A DNA stretch of 41,670 bases from Syntrophorhabdales bacterium (GTDB taxonomy: Bacteria; Desulfobacterota; Syntrophorhabdia; Syntrophorhabdales; Syntrophorhabdaceae). The stretch is taken from NCBI GenBank assembly GCA_018052995.1, contig JAGPMK010000013.1:1-41670 (forward strand), written 5' to 3'. Made by a program: the position numbers and the translations under genes. Shown in pieces: positions 35,402 to 41,670 of this stretch; positions within the stretch are counted from its first letter, which is position 1, and each line of letters begins with the position of its first letter. A model generated the notes under the pieces. It did no database searches. It was not told the origin of the DNA and saw only the letters and a list, made by a program, of their open reading frames with translations.

Positions 35402-36283
35402 ATGAGAGAGGCTCTAAGAGAAACAGATTTCAGGGATATTGGTGAACCAAGAAGGGGTAAGGTCAGGGATATTTATAATCTAGGGGATAGGCTTCTTATA
35501 GTGGCAACAGATAGACTGTCTGCTTTCGATGTGGTTTTACCGACAGGTATACCAGACAAAGGAAGGATTCTTACTGAGTTATCCATCTTCTGGTTTAAAG
35601 AGATGGAGGATATTATAGAAAATCATCTCATAGAAACAGATGCAGAGAAATTCCCAGCACCCTTAATGCAATATGCGCATATCCTGAAGGGTAGGAGTAT
35701 GCTTGTTAAAAAAACAGATGTTATCCCTATAGAATGTGTTGTAAGGGGCTATCTAGCTGGCTCTGGGTGGAAGGATTATAAGGAAAGTGGTTCAATATGC
35801 GGGATAAAGCTGCCTCTTAACCTAATAGAATCAGAGAAACTACCTGAGCCCATATTCACGCCTACAACCAAGGCAGAGGAAGGGCATGATATGGCTATCA
35901 CAGAAAAACAACTCATTGAGATTATAGGTGAAGGGCTCGCAAAACAGTTAAAAAATCTTAGCCTTGCCATCTATAATAAGGCATGTAGGATAGCTGAGAG
36001 TAAGGGCATTATCATAGCAGATACAAAGTTCGAGTTCGGCACGATCAATGACAGGATTATATTGATAGATGAGGTATTGACACCTGATTCATCGAGATTC
36101 TGGTCTATGAAGGATTATAGCCCAGGAAAACCCCAGGATAGCTATGACAAACAGATTGTCCGTGATTATCTCAATAGCCTTGATTGGAATAAACGGTATC
36201 CAGGGCCAGAGCTACCTGAAGAGATTGTGGAAAAGACAGCAAGGAGGTACAGAGAGATACTTGAGATACTGACAGGAAAGTAG
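35402..36283 (+). CDS. purC: SAICAR synthase
   Basis: Phosphoribosylaminoimidazole-succinocarboxamide synthase joins aspartate to CAIR with ATP in de novo purine synthesis. At 293 residues it is the longer bacterial form. Motifs include [27 protein letters not shown] (nucleotide loop), [29 protein letters not shown] and [15 protein letters not shown] strong GGAGGAGGG site precedes ATG 35402. It is a single-gene unit, separated by about 250 bp upstream and 200 bp downstream; no other purine gene is in the window. Confidence 0.96.
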   Translation: MREALRETDFRDIGEPRRGKVRDIYNLGDRLLIVATDRLSAFDVVLPTGIPDKGRILTELSIFWFKEMEDIIENHLIETDAEKFPAPLMQYAHILKGRSMLVKKTDVIPIECVVRGYLAGSGWKDYKESGSICGIKLPLNLIESEKLPEPIFTPTTKAEEGHDMAITEKQLIEIIGEGLAKQLKNLSLAIYNKACRIAESKGIIIADTKFEFGTINDRIILIDEVLTPDSSRFWSMKDYSPGKPQDSYDKQIVRDYLNSLDWNKRYPGPELPEEIVEKTARRYREILEILTGK

Positions 36284-36322
36284 ATATATGCCCTTTGGTC
36301 TTTTGTGAGATAATATAAGGGG

Positions 36323-36364
36323 CTTCGCCCTGCGCTTTGTTTAACCTATCTGCACAGGGCGAAG
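36323..36364. repeat. 10-bp inverted repeat after purC
   Basis: CTTCGCCCTG (36323-36332) and CAGGGCGAAG (36355-36364) are perfect complements separated by 22 nt, 40 nt past the purC stop. The stem is GC-rich against an AT-rich background, but no T-run follows on either strand. It may be a processing or termination hairpin, or a dispersed repeat. Confidence 0.5.
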
Positions 36365-36481
36365 AGGGAAATAATTTTAAAGAATATAATTGAACTTGCT
36401 GCAGGTCAATGATATAAATCACATACAGTTTTTATTCAATTTTGTAAGCTAAAGATATTATTCTGTAAAAAGGGAGGGAAA

Positions 36482-37552
36482 ATGCCTATTAAAAATTTAA
36501 ACCTAAAAAAATCTTTCATAATGATATGTTTTTTTGTCTTTTTTATTGCACCCTTCTACAATGCCTATAGTGCTGCAGGAAAGATAGCTGAGCTGAACGG
36601 CAGCGTTCTAACAAGGGATAAAAACAACATCCCCTATAAGGCTGCAAAAAAAGGGGACGTATTTGATAAGGGCTATTGGATAAAGACAGGCGGGGACGGA
36701 TGGGCATCCCTTGCCTTGACGGACGGCAGCAAGATAACCCTTGCTAATAATACAGAGCTTGAGATTACTGAATTCGTAATAGGCAAAAATAGAAAAGGTG
36801 GCATATTTTCAGTTACTCAGGGTAAGCTGAGGGCATCTGTTACAAGGCTTGCAGGGGAACGGGTAGATTATAAGGTAAAAAGCGCAACAGCAGTGGCCGG
36901 GATAAAGGGAACTGAGTTCATGATGATGGCTCAGGGTCAGGCGAATGTCTTCTTTGGCAATGAAGGTAGTGTTGGTGTATCGGGTAATACAGGGGCTGCA
37001 AAACAGCTCTGGACGGACACCATGGTTCAGAACACAAGAGGATATGTCCCTATTGACCCTGTAGAGATAAAGCCCCAGACACCCCTATCTACAGCAAAAG
37101 CTGATTTCCAGGAGATCACAGCGGCAACCCCCCCAAAGAACTGGGAGGCATCAGATAACCTGCCCCATATAATAGCAAGATGGAATATAAACTACGGGCA
37201 CTATCTTGCAGATGCCGGTAAATATGATGATGCACTCCATGTATTCCAGATAGCCCTTGACCTTACTGATAGACCAGATATAAGAGGCGATGCAAGGCTG
37301 GAAAGGGGTGCTGTATATTCAAGTTTTCTCAATAACCCAGAGGCTGCGCTCTCCGAATATCTCCTTATCCTTGAGGAATACCCCCAGATTGCCCAGCGAG
37401 AGATGGCCCTATATAATATAGGTAGAACGCTCTATGAACTTGGCTTCAAGGAACAGGCAAAAAAAAGATTACTTCAGTATAAAAATGACTATCCAATGGG
37501 AAGGTATCTGAGTAATGTAGAGACCTATCTAAGAACCTTAGAGATGAAATAA
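36482..37552 (+). CDS. Secreted FecR-domain protein with TPR repeats
   Basis: This is a 356-residue exported protein. A signal peptide (cleavage near residue 30) is followed by a FecR-type beta domain (about 35-165: GKIAELNGSVLTRD, DGSKITLANNTELEI, GKLRASVTRL, TAVAGIKGTEFMM). The C-terminal 120 residues contain TPR-like helices (AGKYDDALHVFQIALDL, NNPEAALSEYLLILEEYPQ, GFKEQAKKRLLQY). FecR domains of this free, non-sigma-linked type often sit beside CHASE2 cyclases or kinases. The next gene, 74 nt downstream, is such a cyclase, so this protein is probably its periplasmic partner or ligand sensor. The ribosome binding site AGGGAGGG is strong. Confidence 0.85.
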   Translation: MPIKNLNLKKSFIMICFFVFFIAPFYNAYSAAGKIAELNGSVLTRDKNNIPYKAAKKGDVFDKGYWIKTGGDGWASLALTDGSKITLANNTELEITEFVIGKNRKGGIFSVTQGKLRASVTRLAGERVDYKVKSATAVAGIKGTEFMMMAQGQANVFFGNEGSVGVSGNTGAAKQLWTDTMVQNTRGYVPIDPVEIKPQTPLSTAKADFQEITAATPPKNWEASDNLPHIIARWNINYGHYLADAGKYDDALHVFQIALDLTDRPDIRGDARLERGAVYSSFLNNPEAALSEYLLILEEYPQIAQREMALYNIGRTLYELGFKEQAKKRLLQYKNDYPMGRYLSNVETYLRTLEMK

Positions 37553-37626
37553 ATCTTGAACAGGCTCTATAAATCTATAGGGTGTTTTTTATGGGTTAAT
37601 AGTCTGATGCTACAGGGATTCTTTAG

Positions 37627-39744
37627 ATGAGGCTTCAGAGATCTTTTATCTTCATAGGCATTGCGATCATTGGCATTGTTATCTCTGTTGTCTTCTACAG
37701 TATAAAGATTGATTTTTTTACAGCTATTGACCTGAAGCTAAGGGATACTAAGTTCAAAATAAGGGAAAATATAAAGCCTGATAGCAGAATTGCTATAATT
37801 GCCATAGACACAAAGAGTGTAAATGAACTGGGCAGATGGCCCTGGGACAGAAGGCTAATTGCAAGGCTAATAGATAACCTTAAAGGGTATGGGGCAACAA
37901 CGATAGCCCTTGACATCGTATTCTCAGAGACATCAGTACCAGAATCAGATAAAGCCCTTGCTAGATCTATAAAAAATGCAGGCAATGTTATAACCGGGTA
38001 TTTTTTTAGGCAAGAGGAAGAGAGGCAAACCGATGAGTCATTAAATATCCTTAGAGAATCGAGAATAAAGGTATTGAAGATACAGGATGATGTCTCTGAA
38101 ATACCTATCATATCATTCCCCACAGTTGAAACAAACATCCCCATTATAGCCAGATCCTCATATGCCTCAGGCTTTTTCAATGTCATACATGATAGGGATG
38201 GCATCATAAGGACTGCAAACCTCCTCGTGCTTTTTAACGGGGATATGTATCCATCTCTTCCCTTAGCAGGGTTAAAAAACTATCTTGGAGATGATATCCT
38301 CCTTGATGTTAATGTATATGGAATAGAGGGACTTTATATTGGCCCTAAAAGGATACCTGTCGATGAATCAGGAAGACTCACGTTAAACTACTATGGGATG
38401 GAGGGTTCCTTCAGAACCATCCCTGCTGTTGATGTGATAAAAAATAGATTAAATCCCGACAGCCTAAAAGGTATGTTTGTCTTTGTAGGTCCAACAGAGA
38501 CAGGCATAGCTGATATCAGGACAACGCCATTAGACCCTACGCTGCCAGGGGTGGAGATCCATGCCACACTGGTCTCAAATATACTTCAAAACAATTTCTT
38601 ATACAGAAACGCCATGGTCATAGGCCTTGAGATAATATTTATATGTCTTTTTCCCCTTATCCTTGCTATTTCATTCACTTTCATAAAAAGGACTATTACC
38701 GCCCTTGTGTTTTTTCTTATAACAATGGGTAGCTATATACTTGTGGATTATATTCTATTTAAAGACATGTTTCTTAATACAACAGTAATCTACCCTACCC
38801 TCTCCATATCTATTACATATCTTTGTTCAGAGGCATACAAAAACCTTATCGAGGAAAGACATTCCCGTTTTCTCAAAAAGGCATTTTCAAGCTATGTCTC
38901 CCCTGCCCTTGTGGGTGAGATTATAAAAAATCCTGACATGCTCAAGCTCGGCGGTGAGAAAAGAAAAATATCAGTGCTCTTTTCTGATATAAGGTCCTTT
39001 ACAACTATCTCTGAAAGACTTAGCCCTGAGGAGCTAGTTCTTCTCCTTAATAAATACATGGGGCCTATGACTGATATACTCCTTGCAAAAAAAGGCACCC
39101 TGGACAAATACATAGGCGATGCCATAATGGCAATATATAACGCCCCAATTAATGTGGAAGATCACTCCATAATGGCATGTGAAACAGCCCTTGATATGCT
39201 CGACAAACTAAAGGAAATAAATGAGGGATTCAAAAAAAGGGGTCTAATTGAGTTAGACATAGGTATAGGTATAAACACAGGCGATGCCATAGTAGGCAAT
39301 ATGGGATCTGATGTACGGTTTGATTATACTGCCATAGGAGATACAGTAAATCTTGCATCAAGGCTGGAGGGTCTGAATAAAGTCTATAGAACCCATATCA
39401 TTGTAAGTGAATTTACAAGAGAACATGTTATGGAATTAATGGGAAAGGAAAATAAGAGATTCTATTTCAGGGAACTAGACCTTATAAGGGTAAAGGGTAA
39501 GGAAAAACCTGTCAAAATCTATGAGCTTTTAAAAGAGGCAGATCAGAATCTTCTTGATGAATTTACTGCTGCCCTCAATCTTTATAGAAAATGTGAGTTT
39601 GAAAAGGCAAAAGAGATCTTTAGATGGGTCTATGAGCAGCATAGAGACCCCACATCAACAGTTTTTATGGAGAGATGTGATGAGTTCATTGAGAATCCCC
39701 ATCCTGGTGAGTGGGATGGGGTCTATGTGGCAAAGTCGAAATAG
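37627..39744 (+). CDS. CHASE2-domain adenylate cyclase (class III)
   Basis: This 705-residue transmembrane signalling enzyme makes a cyclic nucleotide. An N-terminal helix (about 7-27), an extracytoplasmic CHASE2 domain (about 30-320), three more hydrophobic helices (328-350, 356-376 and 382-401) and a cytoplasmic class III catalytic domain (about 445-635) are in the usual order. All catalytic residues are visible: metal Asp454 (LFSDIRSF) and Asp498 (DKYIGDAIM), substrate residues Lys494 and Asp566 that specify adenine, and Asn575/Arg579 of the transition state (GDTVNLASR). A TPR-like end (residues 640-680) follows. cAMP is the predicted product. No cAMP-binding regulator is in the window. 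The 3' end overlaps the opposite-strand gene by 59 nt. Confidence 0.92.
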   Translation: MRLQRSFIFIGIAIIGIVISVVFYSIKIDFFTAIDLKLRDTKFKIRENIKPDSRIAIIAIDTKSVNELGRWPWDRRLIARLIDNLKGYGATTIALDIVFSETSVPESDKALARSIKNAGNVITGYFFRQEEERQTDESLNILRESRIKVLKIQDDVSEIPIISFPTVETNIPIIARSSYASGFFNVIHDRDGIIRTANLLVLFNGDMYPSLPLAGLKNYLGDDILLDVNVYGIEGLYIGPKRIPVDESGRLTLNYYGMEGSFRTIPAVDVIKNRLNPDSLKGMFVFVGPTETGIADIRTTPLDPTLPGVEIHATLVSNILQNNFLYRNAMVIGLEIIFICLFPLILAISFTFIKRTITALVFFLITMGSYILVDYILFKDMFLNTTVIYPTLSISITYLCSEAYKNLIEERHSRFLKKAFSSYVSPALVGEIIKNPDMLKLGGEKRKISVLFSDIRSFTTISERLSPEELVLLLNKYMGPMTDILLAKKGTLDKYIGDAIMAIYNAPINVEDHSIMACETALDMLDKLKEINEGFKKRGLIELDIGIGINTGDAIVGNMGSDVRFDYTAIGDTVNLASRLEGLNKVYRTHIIVSEFTREHVMELMGKENKRFYFRELDLIRVKGKEKPVKIYELLKEADQNLLDEFTAALNLYRKCEFEKAKEIFRWVYEQHRDPTSTVFMERCDEFIENPHPGEWDGVYVAKSK

Positions 39745-40333
39745 GTTCTAGATTGTATTTAAGCCTATTTGCTGTCTCGGATATCTTAGCCTCTATAAAT
39801 AGCTGTTCAATAATTGTGTCAATCTCTGATTCCTCCATCCTCCCTGAAAAGGTATTTTTAAGATGTGTTGCCAGTGATACCCTTGTCCTTGGCCTTCTTG
39901 CAGCGGGTATTTTTGAAAGGTTTATCACAACCGCCTCAGTCTGGTCTGATTTGGGTTCACCCTGTTCTGATGTAGGTAGCTGAGAGAGGTTAACAATGCG
40001 TTTTACCTTTAATCCCAGACGGTTTGCATATTGCACCACTGCATCATAGCCTTTATCCTTTGAAAACAGATATATATCGCCTACGGGGTCTTTTGATGCG
40101 CATAGCCTTCCCAACTCAAAGGCAATATGAAAATCAAGATTATTTTTTCCATTTCCCTCTATCTTTATCCATCTTAATGAATTTCCAAAGGGTTGTGTTG
40201 ATGCAACAAGGTCAAAAGGTATCTTATTCTGTGATTTTCCAATAAAAAACCATATTTCCACGAGGTTTGGGTCAAGGTTTCCGAGCGTGACACCCTGGAC
40301 ATTCTCATAGTCTACCATTAGTATCATCTTCAT
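39686..40333 (-). CDS. NYN/PIN-like domain protein
   Basis: This is a 215-residue cytoplasmic protein. The N-terminal 120 residues form a PIN/NYN-like fold with acidic residues D8/E10 in LMVDYENVQG, a conserved Asp in NLDFHIAFELG and DKGYD in LFSKDKGYDAVVQYANRLG. These would be the metal site of a ribonuclease or a nucleic-acid-binding pseudonuclease. The C-terminal part (about 145-205) looks like a small helical winged-helix-type domain (SLATHLKNTFSGRMEESEIDTIIEQLFIEAKI). ATG 40333 has a good AAGGAG site. The last 59 nt overlap the end of the cyclase gene antisense. The substrate is unknown. Confidence 0.75.
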   Translation of the reverse strand: MKMILMVDYENVQGVTLGNLDPNLVEIWFFIGKSQNKIPFDLVASTQPFGNSLRWIKIEGNGKNNLDFHIAFELGRLCASKDPVGDIYLFSKDKGYDAVVQYANRLGLKVKRIVNLSQLPTSEQGEPKSDQTEAVVINLSKIPAARRPRTRVSLATHLKNTFSGRMEESEIDTIIEQLFIEAKISETANRLKYNLEPISTLPHRPHPTHQDGDSQ

Positions 40334-40396
40334 ACTACAATCTCCTTAAATTTTCTTCTATTATAAAAAATTTTTAAAAAATTACAACGGATTTTT

Positions 40397-40516
40397 TCAC
40401 AACCTTGGATTTTTTAGAAACAGATACGATTTATCTTTGTGGTTGATAGGGCGAACTTGCTTCCCCTCTATTTCCGCTACCTTCTCGGCAATATCGTTAT
40501 AGATAAATGTTGGCAT
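40397..40516 (-). CDS. Possible 39-residue small protein
   Basis: In the 218 bp between nicotinamidase and the PIN gene, the minus strand holds an open frame ATG...TGA encoding 39 residues. It starts MPTFIYNDIAEKVAEIEGKQ and ends in a Tyr/Leu/Lys-rich segment. The amino-acid mix is protein-like, but the ribosome binding site is weak and I know no family. It could be a real small protein co-transcribed with nicotinamidase, the leftover end of a lost gene, or chance. Confidence 0.3.
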   Translation of the reverse strand: MPTFIYNDIAEKVAEIEGKQVRPINHKDKSYLFLKNPRL

Positions 40517-40551
40517 TAACGTAGATGCCTACGGGTTTGCCCATGGGTACA

Positions 40552-41232
40552 TCATACATTTTCTTTTATAATATCTTCTAAATTGAAGGTTGTGTAAATA
40601 CGTACACCCATGTTGCGCATTTCTCTTAAAGCATTCCGTGAGGTATCTGGCGCAACACCTCTTGAGAGTTCCTGAATAACAACCACTTTATAACCATAGT
40701 TAATTGCATCTAAGGCAGTAGCCTTTACACAATAATCTGTTGCAATGCCATAGATAATGAGAATATCAATACAATATAGCTTAAGGATATTGTGAAGTTC
40801 TGTTTCTTCTCCTCCATCATCTCGAAAGCCTGAGTAACTATCTAATAATGGGTTTTGTCCCTTTTTAATCACCCCAGTAAAGAGGTTATTATCAATCAGA
40901 ATGCATGCCCCTTCAGTGCCCTGGATGCAATGGGGTGGCCAGAGTATCTGAGATTTTCCTTTGATTTCTACAGTATCGAAAACGGATTTACCTGGATGGT
41001 TTGTATAGAATGAGATATGTTGAGCAGGATGCCAGTCCTGGGTTGCAAAGATGGGGAATCCTGCTTTGTTAAGAAGTTTTGTTGCCTCCTCGACTCTTTT
41101 AACATAGGTTCTGTCAGTCCCTTCAACCGCTAAAGAACCATTTTTCCAGGTGGTAAAGTCACCCTGTATATCAACAACAATAACAGCGGCTCTCTTTTCC
41201 ATAATTTTTCTAGTAGATTCAATAGGCTTCAT
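40552..41232 (-). CDS. pncA: Nicotinamidase / isochorismatase family hydrolase
   Basis: This 226-residue enzyme hydrolyses nicotinamide to nicotinate in NAD salvage. The triad is visible as Asp21 (VVDIQGDF), Lys124 (VIKKGQNP) and Cys168 (IATDYCVKAT), with metal ligands Asp66, His68 and His72 in QDWHPAQHISF and the WPPHCIQGTEG loop. This set separates nicotinamidases from other cysteine hydrolases. A GGAGG site and a good promoter precede ATG 41232. No nicotinate phosphoribosyltransferase gene is in view. Confidence 0.9.
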   Translation of the reverse strand: MKPIESTRKIMEKRAAVIVVDIQGDFTTWKNGSLAVEGTDRTYVKRVEEATKLLNKAGFPIFATQDWHPAQHISFYTNHPGKSVFDTVEIKGKSQILWPPHCIQGTEGACILIDNNLFTGVIKKGQNPLLDSYSGFRDDGGEETELHNILKLYCIDILIIYGIATDYCVKATALDAINYGYKVVVIQELSRGVAPDTSRNALREMRNMGVRIYTTFNLEDIIKENV

Positions 41233-41256
41233 AGTGATCCTCCAGATTTCTAAAGG

Positions 41257-41285
41257 ATTATACCCGCTTATTTGATGTTTTACAA
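41257..41285 (-). promoter_or_regulatory. Sigma-70-type promoter of pncA
   Basis: On the minus strand a perfect -10 TATAAT (41257-41262) is preceded after exactly 17 bp by TTGTAA (41280-41285). The predicted leader is about 20 nt and contains the ribosome binding site. Confidence 0.6.
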
Positions 41286-41354
41286 TAAAGGGGAAGAATA
41301 GGGAATATTATCTGAAAGCATCAAGAAGAATGCCCTTGATTATAATTCCCCCCA

Positions 41355-41670
41355 TAAACTGGACAGACATTTAAGTTTGGACAGTCTCTGTTTTTTGGAT
41401 ACAATAATAAATAATACAAACAGAGGGAGGAAAAAGAGATGAACGATACAAGAAGGCAGCATGATGCATCATTTAAGACAAAGGTAGTCCTTGAAGCAAT
41501 ATGGAGCCAGAGAACTATCGTTGAGATAGCCAGCGAGTATGGGGTCCATCCAAACCAGATCACCGCATGGAAGAAGCAGGTATTGGATGAAATACCCTCC
41601 ATGTTTACCCATAAGCGTGAAAAAACCGAACGGGCTTATGAAGAAGAAAAAGAAGAACTATATAAGCAGA
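41355..41670 (+). mobile_element. Left end of an IS3-family insertion sequence (truncated by window)
   Basis: A non-coding left end precedes the transposase gene and carries two direct TGGACAG motifs (41360-41366 and 41378-41384, 18 bp apart), a form common at IS3-family termini where transposase binds. The exact terminal base and target duplication cannot be set because the right end is outside the window; the boundary at 41355 is an estimate. Confidence 0.7.
41439..41670 (+). CDS. IS3-family transposase OrfA, 5' part
   Basis: The frame from ATG 41439 runs to the window edge (77 residues visible). It shows the helix-turn-helix of OrfA proteins: FKTKVVLEAI, then TIVEIASEYGVHPNQITAWKKQV, followed by a charged coiled segment. 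OrfA binds the element ends and is fused to the DDE catalytic OrfB by -1 frameshifting in this family; the frameshift window and OrfB lie beyond the edge. A GGGAGG site is just upstream. Intactness cannot be judged. Confidence 0.9.
   Translation, partial: MNDTRRQHDASFKTKVVLEAIWSQRTIVEIASEYGVHPNQITAWKKQVLDEIPSMFTHKREKTERAYEEEKEELYKQ

Noticed and set aside
37567-37590. Short stem plus T-run between the FecR and cyclase genes as a terminator
   Set aside because: The stem is only 5 A/T-rich base pairs, and the two genes look functionally linked.
40490-40551. Minus-strand reading M-G-K-P-V-G... after pncA, needing a frameshift to join the 39-residue ORF
   Set aside because: The downstream frame has its own ATG at 40516, so no frameshift is needed.
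41321-41602. Minus-strand 93-codon frame at the right edge
   Set aside because: It is antisense to the IS3 OrfA, whose helix-turn-helix is recognisable.
1-41670. CRISPR arrays, prophage, toxin-antitoxin or defence islands
   Set aside because: I looked on both strands and saw no regularly spaced repeats, phage genes or recognisable defence genes.

Overview
The window is one contiguous piece of a bacterial chromosome with moderate to low GC, very high gene density and strong use of AGG/AGA (Arg) and ATA (Ile) codons. The gene orders yceD-rpmF-plsX-fab, glyA-comEB-nrdR-rib-nusB, mfd-PPIase-pdxA and secA-argJ-mtaB, plus a type IV pilin, a benzoate-CoA-ligase-type enzyme, CcdA and a FecR/CHASE2-cyclase pair, suggest a Gram-negative, probably anaerobic 'deltaproteobacterial' lineage (Desulfobacterota/Syntrophorhabdia-like). 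That placement is inference; there is no rRNA here to test it.

Layout. 1-6.4 kb, mostly minus strand and accessory: the 5' part of a type IV pilin, tRNA-Thr(CGU) on the plus strand, a benzoate-CoA-ligase-family enzyme, a chimeric FIST/histidine-kinase/receiver remnant, a large EF-hand membrane protein of unknown function, and CcdA. 6.8-14.0 kb, plus strand: lytic transglycosylase, mfd, two parvulin-type PPIases, pdxA and a small lipoprotein. 14.0-20.7 kb, minus strand: HAD protein, secA, argJ, mtaB, yggT and two unidentified 111-residue proteins. 20.9-35.0 kb, plus strand: one long run of tightly packed housekeeping genes (yceD, rpmF, plsX, an acyl-CoA dehydrogenase, fabD, fabG, acpP, fabF, rpiB, glyA, dCMP deaminase, nrdR, ribD, ribE, ribBA, ribH, nusB, ilvE-like and a NYN-domain gene). 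35.0-41.7 kb: tRNA-Arg(CCU), purC, a FecR/TPR protein, a CHASE2 adenylate cyclase, a NYN/PIN protein, a possible 39-residue ORF, nicotinamidase, and the left end of an IS3-family element cut by the window edge.

How genes work together. The 20.9-27 kb block makes acyl-ACP and feeds phospholipid synthesis, but the place normally held by fabH has an acyl-CoA dehydrogenase. The 27-33.5 kb block supplies one-carbon units, dUMP, ribonucleotide-reductase control and the complete route from GTP and ribulose-5-phosphate to riboflavin, ending in nusB. The mfd block pairs transcription-coupled repair with envelope protein folding. Many junctions are NTGA start/stop overlaps, using ATG, GTG, TTG and apparently CTG starts.

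The points most worth a second look are the FIST-kinase fusion, the EF-hand membrane protein, the fabH replacement, the probable CTG start of pdxA, the possible leaderless start of the transglycosylase, and the uncharacterised pair behind yggT. I saw no CRISPR array, prophage or defence island.
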